Below are positions 23,480 to 36,072 of a stretch of DNA of 64,000 nucleotides, in pieces; within the stretch, counting starts at the first letter, position 1; each line of letters begins with the position of its first letter. The notes under the pieces were generated by a model that saw only the letters and a program-made list of their open reading frames with translations, was not told the origin of the DNA and did no database searches. Both the position numbers and the translations under genes were made by a program. Where the stretch lies: NCBI RefSeq assembly GCF_010015445.1, contig NC_053134.1, positions 16,490,629 through 16,554,628 on the forward strand, given 5' to 3'. The DNA is from Perca fluviatilis. Lineage: Eukaryota; Chordata; Actinopteri; Perciformes; Percidae.

Positions 23480-24589
23480 GTGTAGTAATCCTTTAACACA
23501 GCTAAAGTAGGTGCTGGTGGATAGAAGAGCTCAGAAAGATGAAAACAAAGAGGCATTTTTGCCATCATCTGCTGGCTTTTATCTTTATGAAGTGCCTTGT
23601 TAGGTTTCAAATGCCATTGATAGCCTCAGGTATCTGAAGGTATCTGAGAGTGTACAACCCTGCTTTGAACTTATGGACTGAAACCAGCCTGGTAAAGGCA
23701 TTACTATTGCATTTTTGCCTATAAACTTGCAAATCTCCTGTAAACTTGGAAAACGGTTTTTCAAACAAAGCTTTGGATAACAAAGGGAATTTAATGTTTC
23801 CTCAACAGAAAAGAGGGCATTCATAGCTGGTGACAGAGGAAGTCTGTCAAAAAAAAGCCAGAAAAAATGATAATGCACAGAAAGGACGCCTACTGTGCTG
23901 AAATTGAAAATAAACTGCAGGGGACAGTGTGATACAGAGAGATGTGGAGTGGGTGGAGAAAGATCACTTGGCTATAAGCAGCTAGGCGAAATGGTGGAGG
24001 GGACAGGGTGAATAAGCCAAACCGTTTTTAAACAGGTTTGACACAAAAACCCCAGGCCATCTACTCACTGCACAGATTAGTAGGCTGCCCCAATGGCACC
24101 CCACCTACTGCCACCCACACACCCTCTAATGGCACTCGCACTGCCCACATCTCTCTCTTCCTTAGAGCCACGGTATACCTGCTGCAAAATGTAGACCTCC
24201 GACAGGCTGCATGCATAAGACACAACACATTTGCAGGAGAATTTGGAAGCACTTGCGTTTGGATGGTGTGGACAGGCTTGCATGGAAAAGTGGAACTTCT
24301 TTTCTAGTTCTTTGCCCTGCTTTCCAACTCCAGGCAAACATATCATACACAGCTAATTGTATGTTTTTAGCAAGTTTAGCTCAAAATTTCAAAATATCCC
24401 AGCACCTATAAAGCTCATTCATTAGTTTAATCCATACACAAAACAATACACTGTTAATTAGGGAGTGTTTGAGGAGTTAGTTGGCATATTTTTTAACTTT
24501 GATAGAGCCAGGCTAGCTGGTTCCCCCTGCTTCCAGTCTTTGTTAGGCTAAGCATATTTCCCTCCCGGCTAGCTTTATACTTACCGTAA
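23480..24589. other. Unassigned stretch, right part repeat-like
   Basis: No gene. From about 24397 to 24560, fragments such as CCAGCACCTATAAAGCTCAT and GAGCCAGGCTAGCTGGTTCC resemble internal pieces of the fish MITE family whose member follows at 24590, in mixed orientation, so part of this may be an older, rearranged copy. Confidence 0.35.
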
Positions 24590-24899
24590 ATAAATTGTTT
24601 GATATTTTGGAAAATAATCTTATTTGCTTTCTTTCTGAGAGTTCGATGAGAGGATTCATACCACTCATGTGTCTTGGATAAAAATATGGCTACAGCCAGC
24701 AGCCGGTTAGTTCAGCCTAGCATAAAGACTGATAACTGGGAGAAACGGCTAACTGTGTGCCGGGCAATTACTTTATCTGGGAGCAGATGACATGAGCTGT
24801 GCTAACCAACCGTTGGCTGTAGCTTTATATTGACCACATGAACAAATAGGTGATAATAAGCAAATAAAAGCCTAGTTCCCAAAATGTCGAACTATTCAT
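24590..24899. mobile_element. TTAA-type MITE with imperfect inverted ends, about 310 bp
   Basis: The right end, reverse-complemented, reads ATGAATAGTTCGACATTTTG and is followed outward by TTAA (24900-24903). The left end reads ATAAATTGTTTGATATTTTG and is preceded by GTAA, one base from TTAA. Including the flank, 20 of 25 end positions match. Both ends then carry ATTTGC blocks. The interior with ACAGCCAGCAGCCGGTTAG is a signature of an abundant fish MITE. There is no coding potential. The decay in the left end shows age. Confidence 0.65.
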
Positions 24900-24909
24900 T
24901 TAAAAGCAC

Positions 24910-27836
24910 AATGTAAGTCTGTTTGAAATATTTGTGACTCATACACTGTTTAAACAAAATGGCATCAAGTGCTCTGGGTTTGGGTCCAGGCTAGTGGCAT
25001 GTACAACCATGCACATAAGGTTTTTGGGACATAATGAGCAACTCTGTCCTCTGTGGAACGCCATGGTGGGGCTTTTATACATTTAGTATAGTAGTTTAGT
25101 TGGATTTTAGTTCTGATTTCCTGTCTGCAATATGAATCGACCTTCAGGTACAATAACCTTAAGGTTGACCTTGATGTATTTCAGTGCTATACTTTTAAAA
25201 CATGTTTTTATTCCCTGTTTAACCTTCTTTTAGTATAATTAAGGAGCAGTTGGAGACACAGGCACAAACACGTGCACAGCAGTGTTGGCATGATGAATTG
25301 AACTTCAACAGAATTTTGGAAGGAATATAACTAATAGGTAGTAGAAACACAACACAGACTCTTAATTTGCATATGCTGAAACAAATAGGAAGGGTGTGCA
25401 GGTGTGTTTAGGTGGCCTTTTGTGCTGCCTCTAGCTTCTACTGTTAATTCCTAAGTTAGGTTTGTCATCTGTTTCAGTGCAAATATTTGTTAAATCACTG
25501 AGTATCAAGGGTTATTTAAAAATATACCAATTTATCCTGCTTTCAAATGTACTCATCCAACCACTCAACCTGTCAACCCCACAGTATGTTGTTGCTGCCA
25601 ATAATGTGGATCAGTCCATGCATGGCTGAAGCCTGTGAGCAGTTTGATGGTATGCTACGGATGCTTGAGCACCACAGTTTTGCCAGGGACCGATTTGAAA
25701 AATGTTTGAAAGCTTAGTTAAGCACTCTCTTTCTCCCTCTCCAGCACCCTCATGCTCACACACTTAAATGCTTAAGGACAACCTCCATCACACTGACATT
25801 GGCAGAGACACTGATGAGTAAACTAGGCCACAGCTTTGACACATTGAGAGCAAAAAGGGGTGAAAAAAATGCATAACTATTTCTCTTAATTTGTGCCACA
25901 TCATTAGTTAAGATCAACTGGTGATTAGCACCATTAGAAAAGACTTTGACTGTTCTGACCCAAACTTACATGTTTAAAAAAAATTAAAAATAAAACAAGA
26001 ACACATCACTGGATTTAAGTTTGTTCAGCTGGTGTAGAATAAGGATGGACTCGTTTGAATAGCTGCCCTACAGAGAGGAGGGGGGAAAAAACATCTGTTT
26101 TTGTAACAAGGACAGTTATGAAGATTGATCAGTCAATTTACAATGACTGAACCCTATCTCCTCTGAAAAATGGTCTCAAAGCATGTGGTCCTAAAATAAA
26201 AATTTGCCTCTGAGCAGAGTGCCTCTGTAGCTTTGTGCGCAGGTGTTTGTGGTATGTTTTACACTTCCGTGTGTTTTTTTGCATGTTTGAGCATAGGTGT
26301 GTTGTTTTTGTGTTAGGTGCACACGCGTGCTTTGTCGTACGTGGGCATTGTCTGTATCTAGGAGCTGTCCTCCCTGTCAGATCTCAGGTATTTATAAATC
26401 TCGACAGTGGAAGACTGATCACCAGGCCTCAAGCTGCCACACATCCATCCTTCCAAGGGCTTCCAAAGACAGCCTTCAACATGCATTACTCATTCTCATG
26501 CTGCTACTAACCACATTTTCAGCTGCTTTCCATTGGTTTTGCGTCAGCGGGAAGCATGCGTGTGGTGATGTCTGCAGAGTCGCACGTATCTTCAGAGCTA
26601 CAACTTCGTTTTCTTTGAATTCATGCTTTCCCTCACGCCGCTTTGAATGACATAGTCCCCTGTGTACAATGCTTACATTTCCTGTGGTGCGCTGTCTGCC
26701 ACCTCAGGTTGGTTTCGCCTGTGTTTGTTTGCATAATTGTGTAAGCCTCTCTGTGTGTGGTGGTTTCTGAGAGTGCTTGTGTGTTTGGGGAAGAAAGTCT
26801 TTAAGACATATGTGCCCAAACTGGATTTGCTGTGCAGTAACATAAGTGCGTATAATGTAAAAAAAATTATTCTAAGTGGGTCAGTCAGATAGTTGTACCA
26901 GATACATTCTGTATGTCTAAACAGACAAAGGAGGATATTTGCTAAGCCTGTTGCAAATTAGTGTCCAGGACACAATATTATTGCATCACTGCATTTTTTT
27001 TTTTTTTATTCAGCAGGGTATTTACTAAAACTATAGATGTAAATGAGCTAAGCCGCAGAATTTTTAAAGGGCCACTAAGTAAGACGTGATGCCAGGTGGT
27101 TTTTGTGGTGTGTTGCTTGTGGAAATTAATGAAGCACAGAATAGTGTTTTCTGCTGTTGTGCTTGGTTGGAAAAAAGACACTTTTGGGACTGCAAGTGTG
27201 CATTCATCCTGCAAGAAGAAGGCTTCCATGAGAAATGTTAAACAGCCTGATGTTGTCAGCTCAACAAAAAGAACCGTGATTAAGTGACTTTTGGTAAAAA
27301 GTCTTTCTACCTGCTGTCTCTCTCATTCTGTATGAGTCCGCAGAAACAGTGCTGCAGATTTTACACCTGCTTTTCCCAGACGTTAAATTTCAGTCGCAAA
27401 TTTCTCTGCCGCAGTGGTCAGTCTGCTGTGATAAATTAGGTGCTGAGGGTATTTATAGTCATTTCCATTCCCTCCTCCCATTTTGTACCTTTTTTAAATG
27501 AGAAACGCTTTAAAATATATATTAAATATATAATATAGTAAATATTCCCCAAGAGTCTACAGCCATGCTAGAGTCCCTGGGAAGATGTCAAACACCTGAT
27601 GATAAAAATTTCAATTGTACAATAAAAAGAATTGAACCTACAATGGACATCCCAGTGTGTGGCTAGAAATGTTGAGATTTCACACCAGACATGTCAGCCC
27701 CCTTGTGATTATTGAATGGCAGTAGCCTGAAAGATTTGGTAGAATGCAGGGCAGTTGCCGGTTCCAGTCCTCTAAATGAACTAAATGAGTATTGCTCTCT
27801 GAGTAATAACCATAGAAAGCATATGTTGAAGTGGCC
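24910..27836. other. Unassigned non-coding stretch
   Basis: No gene found. A poly-T run lies at 26994-27007. The overlapping frames at 26235-26650 (91 and 117 residues) run through TTTGTG/GTGT-rich sequence and show no domain. Around 27061-27085 a TTTAAAGGGCCACTAAG motif resembles TTAA-type element ends, but no partner end was found. Confidence 0.35.
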
Positions 27837-27840
27837 TTAA

Positions 27841-28871
27841 AGTGGCTATATGTAACTTTCAGTTTGTGTTGAATCTCGCGGCCGCTTTGGACAATAGCGG
27901 TAGTGTTTTTAACATACCTGCTATCGTAAAGGTCTTTTCTTTACGGTGCTGTATTACCCACTGTATATTACAGAGTTAGAGTTACCAGGAGATCATAGTT
28001 GCGATGAATGTTTCGCTCAACCGTCATTCATTTACAAGAAGAGAAAAGGTTACAGATGCATTGTTGCATTTCAACTACGGTAACTTAGCCTACTCTGGAT
28101 GTCTCGTGAGCTAAACCGGCTAACATTATTACTGTCACTGTGTTAAGAGCCAAAGCATTAAGAGTTTGTTGTAGCATTAACGTAATAATAACTTAACATT
28201 AATATGGCGCATTTCATGAAATCCAGGGACACTTTACACGGGTACAGGGGGACAAGAGAAAAGAAAATAGTAGGCCAACACAAACACAGACTAAAAGGAA
28301 TAAAACGTCCACGCTAAATGGAAGGGGGACGTAATTTAATACAGCCTACTAACGTACAAACACATTGCGCATTGTAAAGTTATTTTATGAATGAAATAGA
28401 CGTATAACATACCTGAGGGCCAGTTCGGGGTCTGTTCTGAATCCTTTACAATGCCCTAATTGTCTCCATCTGTTGAAAGCCCGACCGAAATTGACTTAAG
28501 TTTTCGCCCGTCGTCTGTCACTTTCCCTTTTAGCTTGTAGTTGGTCTTCATTTGATTTCCTTTTTTTTTTTTTTCTGTGATGGCCCTGTCCCAGTATCAG
28601 CCATAACTACAACAGGTAACTTCTAAAATAACATTAAAATACAATTAGGCCTAGCCTATATAAAGAAATCTCCTGCTACCTTTTACCTGACTGGATACTC
28701 ACTAACACAAGAAACACACAGAAAAATCGGAACCGGGCAAGGGCTTTAATAAACAATATAAAAATAGCGTTCTTTTCACTGTTAGTCTTGTTTGCTGTTA
28801 CAGGTCAATTAAGATCATTATATGAAAAATGACAGCGCTTCAGAAACATAAAAAAGTTACATATAGTCACT
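27841..28871. mobile_element. TTAA-flanked DNA transposon, non-autonomous, 1031 bp
   Basis: TTAA lies at both boundaries (27837-27840 and 28872-28875). The inverted ends are AGTGGCTATATGTAACTTT at the left and AAAGTTACATATAGTCACT at the right, 19 bp with one mismatch. The interior has no frame longer than about 60 residues, so this copy is non-autonomous. TTAA specificity suggests the piggyBac or Kolobok superfamily; a transposase source would be needed to decide. A poly-T run at 28561-28574 lies inside. Confidence 0.82.
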
Positions 28872-28879
28872 TTAAGCAA

Positions 28880-30127
28880 GGTGCTTAGGGTTAACAGCCT
28901 TTTGGTGTGTAACTGTTTAAATGGTTCCAGGAGGCTGGAGCTCAAACAAGCTTGGGTGTTCAGCAGAAATCCCTGATCAAAAATTAAAAATCAATGATGG
29001 ATGACATACCGAAGATGAGTGTTGGTTGTTTTCTTCAGTAGTGATGTTTCCTTAAATAAAATATAGGTCAACGCTTGATGCTAGCTCTTAACTTGAAACA
29101 TGTAGGAGTGAATAAAGAACTTTAGAGGTGCAATGAAAATGTATCCAATTATTATTTTCTTAATAAAGGGATGCGAGGAGACATTTGTAATGTAAATTAT
29201 TTGATTTATTTGAATATAAAATGTACACTAGGTCTTTAAATTTTTCAGCTTCAAACTATATTTAATAGTTGTGTAACTATTCATACTTTTAACTGCTTTA
29301 AACTTTATAAAGTGTATAAACAGTATTAAGCCAAAAAGTCTGCTCAGTCTGTTTAGACCCAAAGGATCTCACTGGCCCAGCAGCTTTTGTAAGCTATTTT
29401 TTGTCGCAAGTGAAACCCACACACTGTAGAGCCCTGTAGCCAGCTTAGATAGATAGATATAGACAGACAGACACTGTATACCTTTTTTGAAGAAAACAAT
29501 GTGGCTCAATAATTGCATAAGGCTGGTGTGATATTTTCCATTCTCTTAAAGACGATGTGTGGTGTTGTGAAGGGTGAGCAGATGGCGAGTAGCCTATTTT
29601 AGACTCTACATCCCATGTGTCACATACTAGAATATAGAAACCACTAAATAAAAACGGAGACGTCCTTCTTGCCATACACTTACGCAGCATAACATTTCTA
29701 TACTGTGATCTATAGGTGTAGGTCTCTGCAAGGTGAGTTGGTGACCTTGACATTTTATGACTAAAAAAGCAGTATTGATGAACTCTTGCCCTAACTTGAC
29801 TTAATAAAGCCATTTATATACCCCCTTTTATGAGTAGTTACTTAGTGAATATTATTATTTGAAAAAGGAAAACACATAGTGGCCCTTTTGTCAAAATATT
29901 AGGTGTTCATCTGTTCTATGCACCTCTTGACATTACCTGGCATGTATCTTAGGTTTTATTCATCAATATCTCACTTGTAATGCAAAGTATGATAAATTAT
30001 TCACATCTGTTTTTTTAATGTGTACAGTATGTAAATCTGATATCAAATGGGGCATTATCCTGAGTCTTTTGAACTTTATTGCTTTGGTTTTACTGCAGGA
30101 AAATGCATTCTGTAGGACACTTTAAAG
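28880..30127. other. Unassigned non-coding stretch
   Basis: Mostly AT-rich sequence. A short AGATAGATAGATATAGACAG tract lies at about 29447-29472 and overlaps the end of a 122-residue minus-strand frame (29445-29813) that has no recognisable domain. Confidence 0.4.
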
Positions 30128-30587
30128 CCCAGTTCAGACCAAAGATTCACGGCGAGACGAGATGAAACTTGCAACTACTTGCAATGTGCGGTCTGCAACG
30201 TTCTACAATCTGCCACCAATGCAATGAGACTGTGTATCATCTCCATAGCAACAACTCTTTGTACTTCTGTTCTAACTTCCGACTTTCAGTTTTTTTTTTT
30301 TTGCTGTTTCGATCAGTTGGCGGATTATAACAGAAATGAAATGGATTATGGATAATTTCTATAGTTTGTAGCTGACTTCACAAGCTGACTTCGCTATTGG
30401 CTGTTGAAATGGGTTACGTCCCTTACGTTCTAAAACCAGCCACTGGCAACTTGACATGCTAAGTTGCAGGTGCCACCATCAACCAGCTTGAGTCGAGCGG
30501 AGACGGGCCTGTTCAGACCGCTGTAACCTTTTCCTGCAATGTTCTAAAACGGTTTTGTCTCCTCGCAAATCTTTGGTCTGAACTGGG
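30128..30587. mobile_element. MITE with perfect 20-bp inverted ends, 460 bp
   Basis: CCCAGTTCAGACCAAAGATT at 30128-30147 is the exact reverse complement of 30568-30587. Just inside both ends, similar GAGACGAGA and GAGGAGACA blocks follow. The interior has no long frame; it contains a 14-base T run. The TTAAAG before it and TTGG after it do not show a convincing target duplication, so the superfamily is left open (a PIF/Harbinger-like MITE is a possibility). Identical 20-bp ends argue for a real element rather than chance. Confidence 0.75.
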
Positions 30588-30589
30588 TT

Positions 30590-31537
30590 GGATGGAGATC
30601 ATAGCAATGTGTATGTTGGCATAATCCCATCAGCGTGAATCTTACGGATTCATAAGCCACAATTTCTCTCTGATTCTCAGAGGATCCAGGACTGTTATAG
30701 TAAATCTACTTGAGATACATAGGTGGTACTGCGTAAAATGCCAAGAGATGTATCTGTTGAGCCCATGGACACATGCTTGCACACACTAACACCGACACGC
30801 GGTACACATACACTAAAGATACAATATTTTAACTGACCGCAGATGGGATTTTTCAACCTGTATGATGGATTGTTTCCCTTTTCCTCTGGTGGTTTTGGAC
30901 CTTTATTTTTGGGCCTACTCTACAAAAGGGAATAGCCACCAGGGACAACGCTGCCTCCTCTAATCCAGCCAGTTCTAAATCTCCAGTATGATTCCAGTCT
31001 CGAAGAACAATACACCCTTGAGCTTAGCTAGAACTGAGAGGGATATGGAGAGACGGGGGACAAGAGAAATGGGAATAGACTACTGAAGGGAGTTGAGAAA
31101 GTGAACTAAATCCTTTGTGAATACAGAATACAGTGTTGAGAGATGGCATATTAAGGTTCAGGGGATGGACTTTTTTGCCCAGAAGTAGGATTTTGCTATT
31201 TTAACGATTGTGCAAAAGTTTTTTTTTTTTCTTTTTTATTCTATTGATGTTATATTGCATCAGTCCATTTTCTACCTGCATAACTGAGGTTCATGTCAAT
31301 AAGCACCATATCCCATAGCTGTTTTGGGGTTTGGAAATATTGTGCAATTCACCTGCTTAAGGTATTTTTCAAAAGGTGACTAAATGCAATGCAATTTTTG
31401 ACAGATAAAAAAAAGAGGCTATAGCTGGATAAAGAAAAGATTTGAGCTTAAAGAGACAGAGCTAGAAAAAGATAAAATAGATATGTGCTTAAAGAGTGTA
31501 GAAGCTAGAAGAAAGACCTTGTGAAAGCACAGTATGC
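30590..31537. other. Unassigned non-coding stretch
   Basis: No gene or clear repeat; a T-rich run lies at about 31219-31237. Frames are short. Confidence 0.4.
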
Positions 31538-31720
31538 TTAAAGCTGGGGGAGGCAGTTTATTTTTGCCGTTGTTGGGTAAAAATTCCATAATCTTTCAGC
31601 ATATTGAAATTCAAGAGGTCTGTGAGAAAATTAGACTTTCTGACGTCCTCCTTGGCTTTGTATTCAGGCTTCAGTAAACCTAGCTGTCACGGGAGACTTC
31701 GGCAGATCACAGGTCATTTC

Positions 31721-31740
31721 AGAGAGAGAGAGAGAGAGAG
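31721..31740. repeat. (AG)n microsatellite
   Basis: Pure AG run of 20 bases within the TTAA-type element. Confidence 0.9.
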
Positions 31741-32034
31741 AAAAGACTCAGGACTGCAGCTAATTTAAGGCTAAACTATTAGATTAGAGACTTTGTTATC
31801 AATCTATATACAGTACATATAGGAACAATTGTGTAAGAAAAGTAGTACAGTTTTTTGTCCAGGGAGAGCTTGTCTGCTGGGGTTAGCCTTTAGCCCAGCA
31901 CAAACAAGGCTCGTCTACCACGTTTACGTCTCCTGTCACACAGCCTCCGGCGTCTCCTTTTTTGGATGGTAGCAAAAGCAAAGGGCTTTTCAAAGAAAAC
32001 GGAACGGGTCATTCTCACAGAAATGCCGCTGTAT

Positions 32035-32224
32035 GGGCGCCCGGATAGCTCAGTTGGTAGAGCGGTTGCCCAAATATAGAGGTTTACTCCTCGACGCAGC
32101 TGGCCCGGGTTCAACTCCGACCTGCGGCCCTTTGCTGCATGTCATTCCTCCTCTATCTCCCCTTTCGTGTCTTCAGCTGTCCTCTCAAAATAAAGGCCTT
32201 AAAAGCCAAAACAATAAAAAAAAT
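32035..32224 (+). mobile_element. tRNA-derived SINE with target duplication
   Basis: The head is tRNA-like: A box within TAGCTCAGTTGG at 32045-32056 and B box GGTTCAACTCC at 32108-32118, the internal Pol III promoter of tRNA-derived SINEs. The unrelated body has CTGCATGTCATTCC and a 3' part with AATAAAGGCC, ending in an A-rich tail. An 11-bp target duplication with one mismatch flanks it: TGCCGCTGTAT at 32024-32034 and TGTCGCTGTAT at 32225-32235. This is the best-preserved of at least three copies in the window (others at 10400 and 46905, both antisense). It is not a tRNA gene: an A-rich tail is present and the cloverleaf is degenerate. Confidence 0.87.
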
Positions 32225-32389
32225 TGTCGCTGTATAATGGCATGCCATCGGGCTGAAATGAATGATTACTACTCATAAATGTTACTGTATGAAACTGCTG
32301 CATTGCTGTGCTCACCTGATGGGAGGGGCTATACTTCAAATTCTGGTATTTATCTTTAATTCTACCTCCTGCAGCTTTAAGATTCAAGT

Positions 32390-34060
32390 ATTTAGAGAAC
32401 ACATGGAGCACAACAGCAACGTTGCGCTGAAGTTGGCATTAGGCCTCCTATGGAAAAGGACAGGAATCTGTTTAAACCCACCATCCCTCCTGGATCAAGG
32501 AAGAACGGCTAAATTCCCTGTGGGTTTATTGAACAAGAAGGAAAGATAAAAATAGGCTCCCTTTCTTCTGACAAAGAAAAATGTCCAGGGTTCAAATGAA
32601 CCTCTACTGAAAAGTCCTCCCTTCAGGCACTTTTGCTTGACATGTGGTGGGGAAACTTTCAGGCTAAAAACCGTGTCCTTGACTCTTTGCATTTCTTCTT
32701 TCGTTTCTACAAAAAATACCCTCACTTAATAATCATTATATATTTTTTGACTTTTACTAATAACAGGCTGATTGCTCACTTTGGTCATTTGGTGTCTGTA
32801 TATAACACATTACAGTCAGTATACAGTATATATGTCCTGATCATTTTTTTCCCAGAGGGAGAAAAAAGAGAAAATAGAATACTGCTTTTATTCAGAACTG
32901 CTGAACACACAAGAGAAAAGTATCACAGCTTTCCTTTCAATAGTTTTGTAATGTTTTATAACATACTATAATGTCTGTGTAGATGTGTGGATGAATTCTA
33001 GTGTGTAACTGTTGCAGGCAGTTTGGACACCGGCTGGATATCTCTGTGTATTTGACCGTGCTGATCTTGCAACACTAACATGTTATGCAATCCGAAGTGG
33101 TTCCAGTGTTTTCTGTATTCTGTTCAGATTGAGCTTTTTTTTTTTTTTTCTTTGCAACCAGAAAGCAATGAGTTAAAATGTACCAACAGATCAAATTTCA
33201 GGCTATTAAATAGTTGAGAGATTCTGGCTCTGCATGGACATCTCATACTGTATACTCTACTATTCGTATGACAGTATAGTGGCTGTATTTGGGTAAGGAG
33301 TCCCAGTAAATGCAACTAAAATGTAGCCTGCAAATCATCAGGTTATTTAGTAATGAACCCAGCGAACTGTGGCCACACTCAAAGTGCCTCATTACTCCCA
33401 GTAGATCACAACTTTATTATTGCCTATCATGTCAAAGTAAATGTATGATATATGTGGTCCCAATATAACATAGTGAACTGTAAAGTAGCATTAATTTGGT
33501 TCATTTTGCGTCAGAGATTGCAGCCAGTGAGCGGAACAGTAAATGGAGAAAGGGAGACTGTGTTGTACCGAGTTGTATACGGGTTTGTGCCGTTGTAAAG
33601 AGCTGTTGGGGCATTTGTATAAATTATTCAATCTTAATCCTCATTTTGAAATACAACAAACCTTCCATGTTGGCAATAGGTCTTGAAAGCGATGCTGCTT
33701 GAGAGCAAGAATGGGGCAGCGATGCCATTATTATATTCTCGCAGGAGCATTTTCTGAATCTGCAACAGCATTGAGTAATGAAAATGCCTTTACCCAACAG
33801 ATTCATTCACTTTTTAAACAGCAGGGAAATGTGCGGAGGAAGTAGAATACCTGATGGTAATTTGAGTTTGCTGCTGAATGAAAGGTAGCTACCGGCTGTA
33901 AAACACCCGGGCGTGTATTTCAGGTCTGTTGTGTCCTGCTCAGATTGTGTTTGTCAACCTGTATATGAATGTGCATGTTTGTGCAGGCTACAATATCAAT
34001 GGTCAATACACTGTTTGAATGCATGCAAGAGTGTGTGTTTGTGTGTTTTTGTGTGCATGA
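32390..34060. other. Unassigned non-coding stretch
   Basis: No gene. A poly-T run lies at 33136-33149. Frames of up to 112 residues (32633-32971) are AT-driven and lack domains. Confidence 0.4.
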
Positions 34061-34069
34061 GACATTGTT

Positions 34070-34440
34070 AAAGGCTTTGCAGCGCTCCATGGCTGCATCT
34101 CTGCTGTGAAAGTGAATAGTGGGGATTCTTTACTTAAGCTTGCCCCCTTTTGGCCCCTGAAATGCACGAGCCTATTTCCGCATAATGGCTCTATCGCGTT
34201 ACCAGTTCCCATGGGAGCTTCGTTGCTCGCCCCACTCTGCTTTACCAACCCCCTCTTTCACAGAAGTGTGAAGGGGGAGATGAGGAGGAAAGTGTGGTAT
34301 ACAGTGCTATGATGAGTGAATGCTGATGAGGGACAGTTATTATGCAGAGCTTATTATTCTCTCTCTGCACTGGGGTTTGTTTGTCAGTAGCGGCCGCAGC
34401 CATTCATTAAAGCTATGAAATATGACCCGGCCCATGCTGT
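34070..34440. promoter_or_regulatory. Candidate conserved regulatory element (motif-based only)
   Basis: A balanced-composition patch between AT-rich sequence, with CCGCATAATGGCTC near 34178 and CATTCATTAAAGC near 34402, and no strong coding frame. The judgement rests on composition and homeodomain-like motifs only. Confidence 0.15.
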
Positions 34441-35136
34441 GTGTATGCTTGTGTGTTTGTCTGGGGGCCAAGCCAACAGATCACTGGAGCTTTTGTAGCA
34501 ACTAGAATCCTATTCACTTTTGAGACTTACCTGACACATTTACTTTGCACTGCTTGCCTTGCGCTGCCTGTTTTTTAATTTATCGTTAGACCCACATGAA
34601 AAGAAAGTTCTCAAGAAACTGTCCAGTTGTGACTTTTTAATGGTCATGATGGAATAACTGGAAACGAATAAACTACAGGCAGATATACACCTCCGGGCTG
34701 CAATTCTTCCCATGTGACAGTTGGCGGTAACTGCTTTAGCTCATCATATTTGTCCCTGTAGTGTCTCTTCTGTCATGCCTTCGTCACTGTAATACATTGT
34801 TGCATTATATACTCATTATCCTACACTGCACAATTATCAATGGTTCGATGGCACAGATATACTTTTAATAAAAGTTCAAAGTTACCAACTGTTTATTTGT
34901 AAAAGGTTACCTTTTTACACGTCCAGAAGAGACTTAGAGCATTTATTTGGAGTCATGTTTCTGGCCCCCGATGAATACAAGTCCAAAATAAGTCACTACA
35001 AGAGACCCCTTTCACATAAAAGTATTTATATGATCCATTAATTGTTACATTTGGATTATAATGGCCTTTTTGCACACAGTAATGTAATGCAAATAATAAT
35101 GTGTAAATCACAGAGAAAAAGCTTAATTAAATAAAA

Positions 35137-35147
35137 ATTTTTTTTTT

Positions 35148-35182
<35 letters not shown>

Positions 35183-35233
35183 CTCCCTTTTTTTCACTTT
35201 TATTACAGACATTTTTTTTTTTTTTTTTTTTAA
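35137..35233. repeat. Long poly-T low-complexity tract
   Basis: Two T runs (about 35139-35182 and 35213-35231) are broken by a short CTCCC/CACTTTTATTACAGAC segment. It may be an old antisense poly-A tail or a replication-slippage tract. Assembly length here is likely unreliable. Confidence 0.85.
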
Positions 35234-36058
35234 ATAGGTCAAGGACCATTAAGCCCGAAGCAACATGGGCCTCAAATCTCTAAACCATCTTGGCCCAAAT
35301 CCTATTACCTATCACTTTACTAGGTACTTCTATATCAAGCCCACCCCTTCCTCCTTTTCTCTTTTCCTTTTAGTGCCTTGGCCCTGTAGCCCTCACCTTC
35401 ATCCCCTCCCCCCCATTCCCCAGCCTAGACCTGCGGTTGGCTATCAGAGATGATCTTTACAGTGATTAATGCAAGAGGGAGGTTGAGACCCTGCTACTGG
35501 CTCATCTCTGAGACCCATCTCAAATCTCCAGGTTGCTGGGAGCTCAGGCTGATGTGAAATGCTGCTATTTTAGTCTTTTTATTGCTGTTTTTGCATCTGT
35601 GTTGCTGTAATCTCCAGCTGAATCCATGTCGCATTTTGTGGCAGAGTTCAGCGAAATATGGGAAAACACCTTACACAGCAGCACGTCTTTGGTGTGTTTT
35701 CAGTGGTGTTAAAAGCATCATGGAATATGTGAATTAATTGCTGGGTGTAAATTGTCACAGTATTTCACGTTTAGAAAGACTGCTACTTTCAGTGCTGCAT
35801 TTCCCTAATATTGCTTATAAACGACAGTTTCTTTGCTATTTGTCACTGTAATGGCTGTATATTATACATATAATGCATTTGAACATTTCCTAAAGAAATA
35901 TATTTTGTGTTTTTGAAATATGTGAATGCACCTTCAATGTAGCTTTTGTCCACGGAATTCTGAAGATCTGAGCAACTGTTCGTCACCACAGTCTACCAGT
36001 CATAATACTTTTCACAGGGCTTTGTAAATGACAGGCCTTGGTGACCATTTGTCATGTG

Positions 36059-36072
36059 GTTGCTAGGGTAAC
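36059..36072. promoter_or_regulatory. X-box-like RFX motif
   Basis: GTTGCTAGGGTAAC fits the inverted half-site pattern of RFX-bound X-boxes (GTNRCY, short spacer, RGNAAC). RFX factors regulate ciliary and other genes. No promoter is visible nearby, so the functional meaning is open. Confidence 0.3.

Larger units (their letters stand above)
31542..32376. mobile_element. TTAA-type MITE split by a nested SINE, 835 bp
   Basis: TTAA flanks both ends (31538-31541 and 32377-32380). The ends are inverted: AGCTGGGGGAGGCAG at the left and CTACCTCCTGCAGCT at the right (12 of 15 matching when paired). The left 200 bases, through the (AG)n tract at 31721-31740, match a repeat type I know from fish. A tRNA-derived SINE with its own target duplication sits at 32035-32224, so the host element was about 635 bp before that insertion. 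This order of events dates the SINE as younger than the MITE. Confidence 0.7.

Noticed and set aside
27061..27290. TTTAAAGGGCCACTAAG as another TTAA-type element end
   Set aside because: No partner inverted end was found within the next few hundred bases.
29445..29813. 122-residue minus-strand frame
   Set aside because: Ends in a GATA-type microsatellite and shows no domain.
32035..32130. Possible functional tRNA gene
   Set aside because: Only the A and B boxes are tRNA-like. The unrelated body, A-rich tail and 11-bp target duplication show a SINE.
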